Positions 1 through 7,925 of a DNA stretch of 64,000 nt are shown in pieces. The stretch is from contig NZ_JTJW01000010.1 in NCBI RefSeq assembly GCF_000805385.1, positions 124,001 through 188,000 of the forward strand. The letters run 5' to 3'. Under the pieces are notes generated by a model. The model saw only the letters and a list, made by a program, of their open reading frames with translations. It made no database searches and was not told the origin of the DNA. Source of the stretch: Mycolicibacterium setense (GTDB lineage Bacteria; Actinomycetota; Actinomycetes; Mycobacteriales; Mycobacteriaceae). How positions within the stretch are numbered: position 1 is the stretch's first letter; every line of letters begins with the position of its first letter. The translations under genes were made by a program, and so were the position numbers.

Positions 1-269
1 GTGGGCATCACCGCACTGATCACGTGACAGAGCCCGAAGATCACCACGCAGCCGAGCAGGCTCGTCCGGGCGGGCCACCGGCGGGCGAGTGCCGCCATGA
101 CCGGCGCGCCGATGACCATCCCGACGGCGAAAGCCGAGGTGAGTAGGCCGGCAGCGCCGACTGTGACGCCGAGACCGACGGCGATGTCCGGAACCAGTCC
201 GGCGAGCATGAATTCCGAGGTGCCCATGGCGAAGACCGCCACGGCAAGTAGGTACAGAGCAAGAGGCAT
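1..269 (-). CDS. Cmx/CmrA-like MFS exporter, N-terminal part only
   Basis: This is an inner-membrane drug efflux transporter of the major facilitator superfamily. Only the first 89 codons lie in the window; the gene runs off the left edge. The ATG at 269 gives a protein opening with a hydrophobic helix and the segment FAMGTSEFMLAGLVPDIA. That segment is characteristic of the chloramphenicol-type exporters (Cmx/CmrA) and the wider AraJ/PbuE group. A second helix (residues about 36-55) and a third near the edge follow, with the basic loop ARRWPAR between them. The family is clear. Chloramphenicol as substrate is only a family-level guess. Confidence 0.8.
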   Translation of the reverse strand, partial: MPLALYLLAVAVFAMGTSEFMLAGLVPDIAVGLGVTVGAAGLLTSAFAVGMVIGAPVMAALARRWPARTSLLGCVVIFGLCHVISAVMP

Positions 270-799
270 CGAGGACTCCGAGGCAAGAGAACGGACAGGA
301 GACGTCTCGTCACCACGGCCAGCACCCGACCGGCGCGAAAGAACCGAAGAGTCAGTGATTCAGGGGGCTGACGGTGTGACCGAAAGCCCCCAACTCGTGC
401 GCCTCAGGGCTCGACATGCCGCCACCCTACTCAATGCCCGGGACGGGCGCGCAACCGAATTTACTTCGCGGCGCTCACTGTGAGCCTCTAAAAAGAGGTT
501 GCTGACGTCGGTGCCGACCCGAGCCGGCGACTGTCAGGCGCACACGCGGGGACAGGTCTGTCCGGGGATGGAGAGCGGGGGCCGAATTCGTACGGCGCGA
601 CGGCCGCCGTCACACCATGGCCATCGCGCCGGCGTACCGGCCACACCCGATTCCAGGAAGTTGACATGCACAAACCAGTCGAAAACACACCAAAAATATT
701 CTGGCACTCTCCTACGTCGAGTGCTAATATCGGCGTTGCACAGTGATTGGCTGCCTGCCAGGGTGGCGGGCTCTGAGACGTTACGGGAGGTGAATTGCT
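270..799. other. Intergenic region between exporter and hsp20
   Basis: This stretch of about 530 bases separates the leftward exporter gene from the rightward hsp20 gene. The only feature I can support is the CIRCE operator at 701-727, with a TAATAT hexamer (725-730) overlapping its right arm as a possible -10 element. No convincing coding frame or RNA gene was seen in the rest. Confidence 0.6.
701..727 (+). promoter_or_regulatory. CIRCE element (HrcA operator) upstream of hsp20
   Basis: CTGGCACTC (701-709), a 9-base spacer and GAGTGCTAA (719-727) match the CIRCE consensus TTAGCACTC-N9-GAGTGCTAA at 16 of 18 arm positions with the exact spacer length. CIRCE is bound by the heat-shock repressor HrcA. 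It lies 72 bases upstream of the hsp20 start and overlaps a TAATAT -10-like hexamer, so repression by promoter occlusion is likely. Confidence 0.9.
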
Positions 800-1252
800 G
801 TGCTTCGTTTTGATCCGTTCAGCGACCTTGATGTGTTGACCAGGAGTTTGCTGACAGGTGATTCAGGGTCAACACGTACACCCAGGTTCATGCCCATGGA
901 CCTCTGCAAGATCGGGGACCACTACGTCCTGACGGCCGACCTTCCGGGCGTCGATCCGGGCTCGGTGGACGTCAATGTGGACAACGGCACCCTCACCATC
1001 TCGGCGCATCGGACCGCCCGTTCCGAGGAATCCGCCCAATGGCTGACCAATGAGCGGTTCTTCGGCAACTTCCGACGCCAGCTGTCGCTCGGCGAGGGGA
1101 TCGAGACGTCGGCGATCTCAGCCACGTATGAAAACGGTGTCCTCACCGTGACGATCCCGATGGCCGAACGTGCCCGGCCCCGCAAGATCGAGGTGGCCCA
1201 TGGCGCCGACCGCAAGTCGATCGAAACCACCACTGTCGACGCGGACAGTTGA
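800..1252 (+). CDS. Hsp20/alpha-crystallin family small heat-shock protein
   Basis: An ATP-independent cytoplasmic holdase chaperone of 150 residues, the usual length for mycobacterial Hsp18/Acr-type proteins. The alpha-crystallin domain spans about residues 35-135. It includes ADLPGVDPGSVDV, NGTLTISAHR and the closing strand GVLTVTIPM, which carries the conserved G-x-L pattern. The GTG start at 800 was chosen because GGGAGG ends 9 bases upstream and the family motif LRFDPFSDLD begins there. The CIRCE element upstream indicates HrcA control. Its last 110 bases overlap the convergent acetyltransferase frame. Confidence 0.95.
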   Translation: MLRFDPFSDLDVLTRSLLTGDSGSTRTPRFMPMDLCKIGDHYVLTADLPGVDPGSVDVNVDNGTLTISAHRTARSEESAQWLTNERFFGNFRRQLSLGEGIETSAISATYENGVLTVTIPMAERARPRKIEVAHGADRKSIETTTVDADS

Positions 1253-1850
1253 TCCCGCCGCGGCGGTCCAGCCTGAACTTCAGGTTGGACCGCACCGCGG
1301 GCCATTCGATGTCCAAGATCGAGTAGACGACGGTGTCACGGCGCGAGCCGTCAGGCGACAATTGATGGCTGCGCAGCACCCCGTCGAGCTTGGCTCCGAG
1401 CCGTTCGATCGCCGCCCGGCTGGTGAAGTTGAAGAAGTGCGTGCGGAATTCCACTGCCACACAATTCAACTCGTCGAAGGCATGGCCGAGCATGAGTAGT
1501 TTGGTCTCGGCGTTGACGCCCGTGCGGCGCGCTGCAGCGGTGTACCACGTGTGCCCGATCTCCAGCCGCCGGTTGGGGCCGTCGACGTGCAGGTAGCTCG
1601 ACGAACCCACCAGCTTGCCGTCGAGGTCGCGCACCACGAAGGTCACGCCGTGGTCGGAAGCTCGCAACTCGAACATGCGCTGCACCCACTCGGCGGCACC
1701 GCCACGTTGCGGCGTCATCGTGTACCAGAGCGAGCCCAGCTCACCGTCGGCCGCGGCAGCGTCGATCTCGGGAACATGCTCAGAGGTCAACGGCTCCAGC
1801 GTCACCCAGCGTTGCCCGGTCAACTCCACCGGAGACACGAACTCGCTCAC
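1143..1850 (-). CDS. GNAT family N-acetyltransferase with C-terminal extension
   Basis: A RimJ/RimL-type GNAT acetyltransferase that transfers acetyl from acetyl-CoA to an amine. Visible features are the opening LTGQRWVTLEPL, a central VVRDLDGKLVGSSSYL and the CoA-binding region IGHTWYTAAARRTGVNAETK, followed by NFTSRAAIERLGAKLDG. The GTG at 1850 has an AAGGAG ribosome site about 8 bases upstream. The recognisable domain ends near residue 195. The last roughly 40 residues are Arg-, Cys- and Trp-rich and are read antisense to the hsp20 3' end, which suggests the ancestral stop was lost. The acceptor is unknown. Confidence 0.85.
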   Translation of the reverse strand: MSEFVSPVELTGQRWVTLEPLTSEHVPEIDAAAADGELGSLWYTMTPQRGGAAEWVQRMFELRASDHGVTFVVRDLDGKLVGSSSYLHVDGPNRRLEIGHTWYTAAARRTGVNAETKLLMLGHAFDELNCVAVEFRTHFFNFTSRAAIERLGAKLDGVLRSHQLSPDGSRRDTVVYSILDIEWPAVRSNLKFRLDRRGGINCPRRQWWFRSTCGRRHGPPRSCGAGHVRPSGSSR

Positions 1851-1861
1851 CGCTTCACTCC

Positions 1862-1917
1862 TTGCTCTTCGCGCAAGCGCTCATCTTCACCCGTTGCTCT
1901 TCGCGCAAGCGCTCATC
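1862..1917. repeat. Two identical 24-base direct repeats
   Basis: An identical 24-base unit occurs at 1862-1885 and 1894-1917, a period of 32 bases. Its core reads CTCTTCGCGCAAGCGCTCAT. The second copy contains the stop codon of the downstream membrane-protein gene. A diverged copy (CTCCTCGCGCAAGCGCTCGT) lies at 12699-12718, inside the start of the Baeyer-Villiger monooxygenase gene. Confidence 0.85.
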
Positions 1918-2332
1918 GGGTCCCAAACGTCGACACCAACGACCACACCGAACACAACCCCGCCAGTACAGCCATCGCGCCACCGACATAGAGCCCGTAA
2001 CCCGCGGCCACCGGCCCTTTGACGTTGAGCGTGTAGTACCACACCGTCAACCCCACCAGGCCGAGCGAAATCACGAATGCCACAGCCGAAGCCCAGCGCT
2101 GTGACAGTCCGCGCCCGGCCATCGCACCTGCCACGATCAGGCCGGCCCCCAGCAGAACGATCAGCTGACCGACGCCGAAACCACGCGGTAGCACGATGCT
2201 TCCCACGGCCCCACCGATCGCATTCGCCCGGCCTCCGCCGTCGGCACTGGTGGTCAGCCACGGTAACCAGGCCACCACCACGAGGACCGCGGCGCAGAGC
2301 GCCACGAGCCACCCTGGACGCAGACGAACCAT
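1913..2332 (-). CDS. Four-helix membrane protein, Rv0912-like
   Basis: A small integral membrane protein of 139 residues and unknown function. Hydrophobic helices lie at about residues 8-25, 52-70, 82-100 and 110-130. No catalytic motif is visible. The size, membrane character and position beside the glyoxalase-like gene match M. tuberculosis Rv0912 next to Rv0911, and that is the basis of the comparison. The ATG at 2332 starts MVRLRPGWLVAL and lies 20 bases from the divergent cupin start. The stop codon falls inside a 24-base repeat. Confidence 0.75.
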   Translation of the reverse strand: MVRLRPGWLVALCAAVLVVVAWLPWLTTSADGGGRANAIGGAVGSIVLPRGFGVGQLIVLLGAGLIVAGAMAGRGLSQRWASAVAFVISLGLVGLTVWYYTLNVKGPVAAGYGLYVGGAMAVLAGLCSVWSLVSTFGTR

Positions 2333-2351
2333 GCCGACGAGACTATCGGGT

Positions 2352-2804
2352 GTGACCGAACTACCCGACTGGGCCAGACAGCTCGATCTCGCCCCGCACC
2401 CAGAAGGCGGCTGGTACCGCGAGACCTGGCGCAGCGAACTGACGATCAGCCAGTCGTCGCTGCCGTCCGGCTACTCGGGCCCGCGCAGCGCCGGTACCGC
2501 GATCCTCTTCCTGCTCATGCCCGGCCAGCAGTCGGCCTGGCACACAGTCCGCAGCGCCGAGCTGTGGTTCCACCATCGCGGCAGCCCGCTGGTGCTGGAG
2601 ATCGGCGCGGACAAGGACACGGCAGCCACGCGGCTGCTTGGCCCGGACATCTCGGCCGGGCAGCACCCGCAACTGCTGGTGCCGCCCGGCCACTGGCAAC
2701 GCGCCAAACCTCGCGATGACGAGCCCACCCTGGTCAGTTGTGTGGTGGTGCCCGGCTTCGACTTCGCCGACTTCGCGCTCAGCCCTGCAGCGACGACAGA
2801 TTGA
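2352..2804 (+). CDS. DUF985 cupin superfamily protein
   Basis: A single-domain beta-barrel protein of the cupin_5/DUF985 family, 150 residues. The signatures are LAPHPEGGWYRETWRS near the start, SAWHTVRSAELWFHHRGSP in the middle, and PPGHWQ followed by CVVVPGFDFADF at the end, all typical of the family. Biochemical function is not established. The GTG at 2352 was preferred over the ATG at 2331 because family members usually begin close to this point and the ATG would overlap the start codon of the divergent gene. The 3' end overlaps the convergent VOC gene by 26 bases. Confidence 0.85.
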   Translation: MTELPDWARQLDLAPHPEGGWYRETWRSELTISQSSLPSGYSGPRSAGTAILFLLMPGQQSAWHTVRSAELWFHHRGSPLVLEIGADKDTAATRLLGPDISAGQHPQLLVPPGHWQRAKPRDDEPTLVSCVVVPGFDFADFALSPAATTD

Positions 2805-3552
2805 ATCCGGCGCCGGTCGGATCCGTCACCGCGGCCAACCGGCCGTACGGCGTGTCCTCGGCCGGACGCACCACCGAGCCGCCGTTGGCCACGATCACCT
2901 CGATCGTCTTGTCCACGTCTTCGGCACCGAAGAAGGTGGTCCACGCGCCTGGCACACCCTCGGGGAGGTACACCGAACCGTCCATCACACCGACCAGCGC
3001 CTCGCCGTCGAAACTCGCGGTGCTGTAACGGAACTCATCGGTGTCCGACACGACCTCGGTGCTCCAGCCGAACACCTTGCGGTAGAAGTCCAAACCCCCG
3101 GCGTAGTCACGGGTGGTCAGCTGGTGATACACCGGTGCGCCGGCCTCGTTGAACAATGCGAAGCCCTCATGTCCGGCGGGCTGCCAGATGCCGTAGAAGA
3201 CGCCTGCCGGATCCGTCATCATCGCCATCCGGCCCTTCGCCGGGATATCCATCACCCCACCGCAATTGCCGCCACCGGCGGCCGTGGCCGACGCCACCGT
3301 GGCATCGGCATCCGCGGTGTGCAGGTAGGTGGTCCAGGCATCGGGGGCGTTCCACTGCGGGTCATTGCGCATCAGGCCGGCGACCACATGGCCGTCGACG
3401 GACCCGGTGATGTAGCCGCCGTATTCCGGGCCGCCGGTCTCGAACGTCCAACCGAACACCGCGCCGTAGAACTGCTGGGCACGCTCCGGGTCGGAGGTGG
3501 TCAAGTCGATCCAGTTGGGGGCGCCCAGCGGCGCGCTCTGACGGGTAACCAC
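2779..3552 (-). CDS. Two-domain VOC (glyoxalase-like) protein, Rv0911-like
   Basis: A 257-residue vicinal-oxygen-chelate protein with two repeated domains (about 10-125 and 135-255). Each has the motif pattern D-x-x-x-A-x-x-F-Y-x-x-V-F-G-W and a closing G-R-x-A-x-x-x-D-P strand. Length and position match M. tuberculosis Rv0911, and the architecture matches the CFP32/Rv0577 family. Metal-binding residues are not obviously complete, so enzymatic activity is uncertain. The GTG at 3552 has AAGGAGA upstream. A second VOC gene of the same architecture lies at 37958. Confidence 0.88.
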   Translation of the reverse strand: MVTRQSAPLGAPNWIDLTTSDPERAQQFYGAVFGWTFETGGPEYGGYITGSVDGHVVAGLMRNDPQWNAPDAWTTYLHTADADATVASATAAGGGNCGGVMDIPAKGRMAMMTDPAGVFYGIWQPAGHEGFALFNEAGAPVYHQLTTRDYAGGLDFYRKVFGWSTEVVSDTDEFRYSTASFDGEALVGVMDGSVYLPEGVPGAWTTFFGAEDVDKTIEVIVANGGSVVRPAEDTPYGRLAAVTDPTGAGFNLSSLQG

Positions 3553-3614
3553 GATGGTTTCTCCTTCACGGTGAATGGTCGGTCGCTAGGTCTGACCATC
3601 GCCGCGGGGAAAAC

Positions 3615-4658
3615 TCATCGGTAGCGCGCAGAGATCCTCGCGCGGTGTTCGGCGGGTGAGCCGTAGAGCGAACGGTTGAGCGCGGCCCGTTTGAGATAGA
3701 CGTGCACGCCGCTCTCCCAGGTGTAGCCGATGCCGCCGTGCAGCTGCATGGCCTTGCCGGCCACGTCGACTGCCGCCTCGGTGGCATAGGCCTTGGCCAT
3801 TGACACCTCCACGCCACCCGGATTCTCGACGGCGGCATTCACGAGTCGCCGGGCCACCGAGATCGCGACGAGCATGTCGGCGCAGGCGTGCTTGACGGCC
3901 TGGAACGAGCCGATCGGCCGGCCGAATTGCTCACGGACCCGGACGTAGGACACCGCGGCATCGAGCATGGCCTGCGCGACACCGAGACTGTCGCAGGCCA
4001 CCGCGAGCGCGGCTCGTTCGTTCAGCCCATGCAGCGCGGCATCCGGGTCGCCGTCGAATCGCCACACCGCATCCTCGCCGACCTCGACTCCCTCGGCCGT
4101 CACGGTTGCGAGCCTGCGGGTTTCGTCGAGCACCGGTTGCTCGGTGATCGTCAGCCCCGGGGCGTCGGCGGCCACGTCCACCAGCACCGGCACCCGATCG
4201 GCGTCTCGTGCGGGCAGCAGCAGCCGCTGGGCGCCGGCCGCGTCCGGCACGAAGGCGGCCCGGCCGTGGACGCGCCAGCCCAGTCGGGTGGTGGCCAGAT
4301 CGAAGGCTGCGGGTTCACCTGCCCCCGGTAGGGCGAGCGCGGCCCGGGAACTTCCGGCAACGACGTCCCGTAACAGCGCCTCGCGCGAGGTGTTCGGTTG
4401 CACCGCGTTGAGAGCACCGATGGCCAGCACCGCAGCTCCCAGGTAGCCGGTGGCCGCAGCGGCGCGGCCCAGCTCCTCACAGATCACCGCGATCTCGGCG
4501 AAGGTGGCGCCGGCACCGCCGGCCTCCTCGGGGGCATCCAATCCGACCCAGCCCGCCGAGACCAGCAGGGGCCAGTCGATGGTGTCCTTGGCCAGTAGAT
4601 CGGCTGCTACCGAACGCAGTTCGTCGTGAATCGCCGCAAAATCAGGAACGTCGCTCAT
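3615..4658 (-). CDS. Acyl-CoA dehydrogenase, small-type subunit (pair A)
   Basis: An FAD-dependent acyl-CoA dehydrogenase family protein of 347 residues, shorter than the usual 380-400. The C-terminal domain is clear: YVRVREQFGRPIGSFQAVKH, MQLHGGIGYTWESGVHVYLKRA and HRARI. The middle FAD-binding region is degenerate. Such proteins usually pair with a longer partner in the alpha2beta2 dehydrogenases of mycobacterial steroid side-chain oxidation (FadE28/FadE29 type). The upstream gene at 4658-5821 is the likely partner, overlapping by one base (TGATG). A GTG at 4661 is an alternative start. This is the last gene of the operon. Confidence 0.88.
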   Translation of the reverse strand: MSDVPDFAAIHDELRSVAADLLAKDTIDWPLLVSAGWVGLDAPEEAGGAGATFAEIAVICEELGRAAAATGYLGAAVLAIGALNAVQPNTSREALLRDVVAGSSRAALALPGAGEPAAFDLATTRLGWRVHGRAAFVPDAAGAQRLLLPARDADRVPVLVDVAADAPGLTITEQPVLDETRRLATVTAEGVEVGEDAVWRFDGDPDAALHGLNERAALAVACDSLGVAQAMLDAAVSYVRVREQFGRPIGSFQAVKHACADMLVAISVARRLVNAAVENPGGVEVSMAKAYATEAAVDVAGKAMQLHGGIGYTWESGVHVYLKRAALNRSLYGSPAEHRARISARYR

Positions 4659-5821
4659 CACACCGCACTCGGTTCTCGGGGCAGGTCCAATCCACGCTCA
4701 CCGATGATGGTGCGCTGGATTTCGCTGGCTCCGCCGGGGATGGTCCATTCCCACGATCCGATGAAATCGAGCATCCAGGCGCCCGACTCCCAGCCGCTGG
4801 AGGCCGGTTTGGCCAGCACGGTGTGAGCGGCCGGGCCGCCGATCTCCGCGCCGAACCCGGTCATCCGCTGCAGCAGTTCGCTGTAGTACAGCTTGACGAT
4901 CGAGGCGTCGGCCGGCCCGGCTTTCCCCGCCTCGGTGCGTTCCACCAGATCCCGGCACAGCCCTCGCAGGCCCGTCAGCTCGGTCTCGAACCGCGCCAAC
5001 CGATCTGCCACCACGGGGTCCTCGACGGGAGCGGCTTCGAGAAGCCACCTGAAGCCGGCATTACCGAGCCGTTCGGAAAGCTCCAGCATGGTCATGCCGC
5101 GCTCGGCGCCGAGCGTGGCCTGGGCGACCTGCCAGCCCTTGTTCACCGGCCCGACCAGATTCGCCGCGGGTACCGCGACGTCGTTGAGGAAGATCTCGCA
5201 GAAATGCGAGTCCCCCACCGCGTTCCGGATCGGCCGCACATCGATGCCGGGGCTGGTCATGTCCATCAGGAAGTACGAAATACCGTGCCGCTTGGGCGCT
5301 TCCGGGTCGGTACGGGCCAGCAGCAGACACCAGTCGGCGTGCATCGCGCCACTGGCCCACAGCTTCTGGCCGTTGACGATGAAGTTGTCGCCCTCGGCGC
5401 GGGCGGTCGTACGCAGCGCGGCCAGGTCCGAACCGGCCTCCGGCTCGGAGAAACCCTGCACCCAGGTCTCGCCGTCGAGAATCGCGGGCAGGTGCCGTCT
5501 GCGTTGCTCGTCGGTGCCCGCGGCGAGCAGGGTGGACGCCGCATGGTGGATGCCGACGAACGCCAACACCAGGCGTGGCGCATCGTGGGCGGCCAGTTCC
5601 TGGTACAGCACGATCTGTTCGGGCACTCCCATGCCGCCGCCCCATTCGGCCGGCCAGTGCGGCACCGCGTATCCGGCGGCGTGCAGTTCGGCGAACCAGG
5701 CCTTCTGGAAGGACACGAACTCGTCGTCGCTGACACCAGTCTGGTTGGCGCGCCAGTCTTTCGGGACGTGCGCTGCGCACCAGTCCCGCACGGTGGCGCG
5801 GAACTCGTCGAGGTCGGTCAT
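4658..5821 (-). CDS. Acyl-CoA dehydrogenase, large-type subunit (pair A)
   Basis: A full-length acyl-CoA dehydrogenase of 387 residues that introduces an alpha,beta double bond into an acyl-CoA with FAD. Visible features are the N-terminal helical domain with PHWPAEWGGGMG, the flavin-binding signature GFSEPEAGSDLAALRT, and the C-terminal WEWTIPGGASEIQRTIIGERGL. The longer in-frame extension upstream was rejected: the ATG at 5821 overlaps the preceding stop by four bases (ATGA), as elsewhere in this operon. It probably forms a heteromer with the short dehydrogenase downstream. The substrate is unknown. Confidence 0.92.
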   Translation of the reverse strand: MTDLDEFRATVRDWCAAHVPKDWRANQTGVSDDEFVSFQKAWFAELHAAGYAVPHWPAEWGGGMGVPEQIVLYQELAAHDAPRLVLAFVGIHHAASTLLAAGTDEQRRRHLPAILDGETWVQGFSEPEAGSDLAALRTTARAEGDNFIVNGQKLWASGAMHADWCLLLARTDPEAPKRHGISYFLMDMTSPGIDVRPIRNAVGDSHFCEIFLNDVAVPAANLVGPVNKGWQVAQATLGAERGMTMLELSERLGNAGFRWLLEAAPVEDPVVADRLARFETELTGLRGLCRDLVERTEAGKAGPADASIVKLYYSELLQRMTGFGAEIGGPAAHTVLAKPASSGWESGAWMLDFIGSWEWTIPGGASEIQRTIIGERGLDLPREPSAV

Positions 5822-6750
5822 GACGAGAACAATCCGGTGAGCCCACGCCCGCCGAGCCGGGTGGTCAGGACATCTCGGGTCTTGGACACCCCGAATGGCA
5901 AGCGACGCAACGGCTGACTGTAGCGCGAGAGCCATGACAGCACCGTCTCGTCGCAGAACCCCACGGCCCCGTGCAGCTGATGGCAGACCCGGAACACCAC
6001 CTCGGCGGCCTCGATCGCGGCCAGGCGCAGCGCCAGCGCATCGTTGACGGCCTCGTCGGCCGGGTTCGTGGCCACACTCCACAGCGTGTACTTGGCCAGC
6101 ATGTCGACGCCGCTGCGCTCCACCTCGGCGTCGGTCAGCTGGAACTGCACACTCTGGAAGGACGACAATGTCTGCCCGAACTGTTTACGCAGGCTGACGT
6201 GCGCGGTGGTCAGATCGATCGCCCTGTCCAGCATGCCGAGCAGGGTCCAGGACGGCAGGGTCAGTGCCAGAGCCACATCATCACTGCCGGCACCGTCCAC
6301 AGCGGACAGCTCCAGCCCGGTCGCGAACGACGGACCGGCACCACCGAGTCTCGCCACAGTGCTGCGCGCACCGTCCAATGTGACGGTGGCCCAACGGTTG
6401 TCCAGCCCCTGCAGGGCGGCCTCGGGCGCGGCCCCGTCCACGACGATCAGGCCGTCGACTTCCAGGTCTTGCGGGGCGGACAACCGCTCGGCGACCGGAT
6501 AGGGCAATGCCCAATAGCCGGCGCTGCGGCACACTGCGGCCGCCGCCTCCAGTGAGTCGGCGTCGGAGCGGGGTTCGAGTTCCAAGACACCGAGGCTGTC
6601 CAGCACGGGCGTGACCAGTGCGGCCCGGGTGTCGGGCTTCGCGTCGGCCTGGGCCAGCAGTTGGTCGCCGCCTGCCGCCTCGAACGCCTTGAGCGCCTGG
6701 CGGCCATATTCTTTGGCGTCGTCGCTGAGATCGAGGATCATCGCCGTCAC
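5818..6750 (-). CDS. Acyl-CoA dehydrogenase, small-type subunit (pair B)
   Basis: A short acyl-CoA dehydrogenase-like protein of 310 residues. The C-terminal domain is recognisable (HVSLRKQFGQTLSSFQSVQFQL, then CHQLHGAVGFCDETVLSWLSRYSQPL). The canonical flavin signature SEPEAGSD is absent, as expected for the small chain of an alpha2beta2 enzyme. The GTG at 6750 overlaps the preceding stop (GTGA); an ATG at 6741 is possible. It sits directly after the large chain at 6747-7901, so those two are the likely partners. Confidence 0.87.
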   Translation of the reverse strand: MTAMILDLSDDAKEYGRQALKAFEAAGGDQLLAQADAKPDTRAALVTPVLDSLGVLELEPRSDADSLEAAAAVCRSAGYWALPYPVAERLSAPQDLEVDGLIVVDGAAPEAALQGLDNRWATVTLDGARSTVARLGGAGPSFATGLELSAVDGAGSDDVALALTLPSWTLLGMLDRAIDLTTAHVSLRKQFGQTLSSFQSVQFQLTDAEVERSGVDMLAKYTLWSVATNPADEAVNDALALRLAAIEAAEVVFRVCHQLHGAVGFCDETVLSWLSRYSQPLRRLPFGVSKTRDVLTTRLGGRGLTGLFSS

Positions 6751-7901
6751 GCCTTCCCGGCCAGCATGGTCCGCGACAACAGGATGCGCTGCATCTCGAT
6801 GCTGCCCGACGACACGGTCGACGCCTGCGAGTACCGCCAGTGGTCCTCGACCTCGGCCCGGAAGTACTCGGCGTGACTGTCGCCACCGCGCGGCACCGCT
6901 GCGGCAATCTCCATGAGCACCTCCGCACTCTCCTGATCCAGCCGCGTCACCGCAATCCGATAGGCCGCGGAGTCACCGGGATTCACCCGTCCGGTCGCCT
7001 GCATCGACACCACCCGGTAGGCCATCAGCCGAGCGCGGCGACAGTGCGTGAGCATCCGCGTCCACCGGCCCCGCAGCTCGGCCGGCAGTTCCTCCCACTT
7101 GTCGCCCAGCACCCCGGGGGCGGCCTGCAGCAGCCGCTCGCAACGTGCATAGCGGGCGATCCCGACGCGTTCGAAGGACACCACGTCCTGCACGATCGAC
7201 CAACCCTGATCAACAGTGCCGAGCACATCGGCCTCGGTAACTTTGAGGTCGTCGAAGAACACCTCGTTGAGGTGATGCGGGCCCATCATGGTGCGGATCG
7301 GACGCACTTGAATACCCGGTGAATCCATCGGCACCAGGAAGATGGTCATGCCCTGCTGCTTCTTCTCACCTTTCGAGGTGCGCGCCAGCAGGAAGCACCA
7401 CTGCGCCATGGTGGCGTAGGAGGTCCAGATCTTCTGGCCGTTGACCCGCCAGCCGTCACCGTCCCGCCGGGCGAAGGTCCGCAGCGAGGCCAGGTCAGAT
7501 CCCGCCTCGGGCTCGGAAAAGCCTTGGCACCAGATGACTTCACCATTGGCGATCGGGGGGAGATGCTTGCGCTGCTGTTCCTCGGTGCCGTGCCGCATGA
7601 TGATCGGGCCCACCCAGTTGACACCCATGTACTGGGCGCCACGGGGCTCATGGTGCGCCCACATCTCCTCGCGCACCACGGTCTGCTCCCAGACCGACGC
7701 GTCACCGCCGCCGAACTCCTCCGGCCATGACATGCACAGCAGATGCCGCTGCGCCAATGTTCGGCAGAACTGCTGGGTCACAGCCAGATCCGCGGGGTCA
7801 TCGGTGAACGCGCCGAGAAAATCGGCGGGCACCTGGTCGGCGATCAGCGCGCGCAGATCACCGCGCAGCGTGTCGGCCGCCTCACCAAAATCGAAATCCA
7901 C
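6747..7901 (-). CDS. Acyl-CoA dehydrogenase, large-type subunit (pair B)
   Basis: A full-length acyl-CoA dehydrogenase of 384 residues. It shows MSWPEEFGGGDASVWEQ, the flavin signature GFSEPEAGSDLASLRT, the NGQKIWTSYA strand and the C-terminal YSQASTVSSGSIEMQRILLSRTML. The GTG at 7901 has AGGAG immediately upstream. Together with the 310-residue protein that follows, it makes the second large/small pair of this operon. That points to two successive dehydrogenations or two acyl chain lengths of a bulky substrate. Substrate assignment is not possible from sequence. Confidence 0.92.
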   Translation of the reverse strand: MDFDFGEAADTLRGDLRALIADQVPADFLGAFTDDPADLAVTQQFCRTLAQRHLLCMSWPEEFGGGDASVWEQTVVREEMWAHHEPRGAQYMGVNWVGPIIMRHGTEEQQRKHLPPIANGEVIWCQGFSEPEAGSDLASLRTFARRDGDGWRVNGQKIWTSYATMAQWCFLLARTSKGEKKQQGMTIFLVPMDSPGIQVRPIRTMMGPHHLNEVFFDDLKVTEADVLGTVDQGWSIVQDVVSFERVGIARYARCERLLQAAPGVLGDKWEELPAELRGRWTRMLTHCRRARLMAYRVVSMQATGRVNPGDSAAYRIAVTRLDQESAEVLMEIAAAVPRGGDSHAEYFRAEVEDHWRYSQASTVSSGSIEMQRILLSRTMLAGKA

Positions 7902-7925
7902 TCCTGGCCTTTCTGTTCCGACTGT

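Noticed and set aside
661..666. TTGACA as the -35 of the hsp20 promoter
   Set aside because: No acceptable -10 is found 16-19 bases downstream; the TAATAT at 725-730 overlapping CIRCE is the better candidate.
3575..3599. ATGGTC/GACCAT inverted repeat between the catabolic operon end and the VOC gene
   Set aside because: Only six base pairs with a 13-base loop; too weak to call a terminator or operator.
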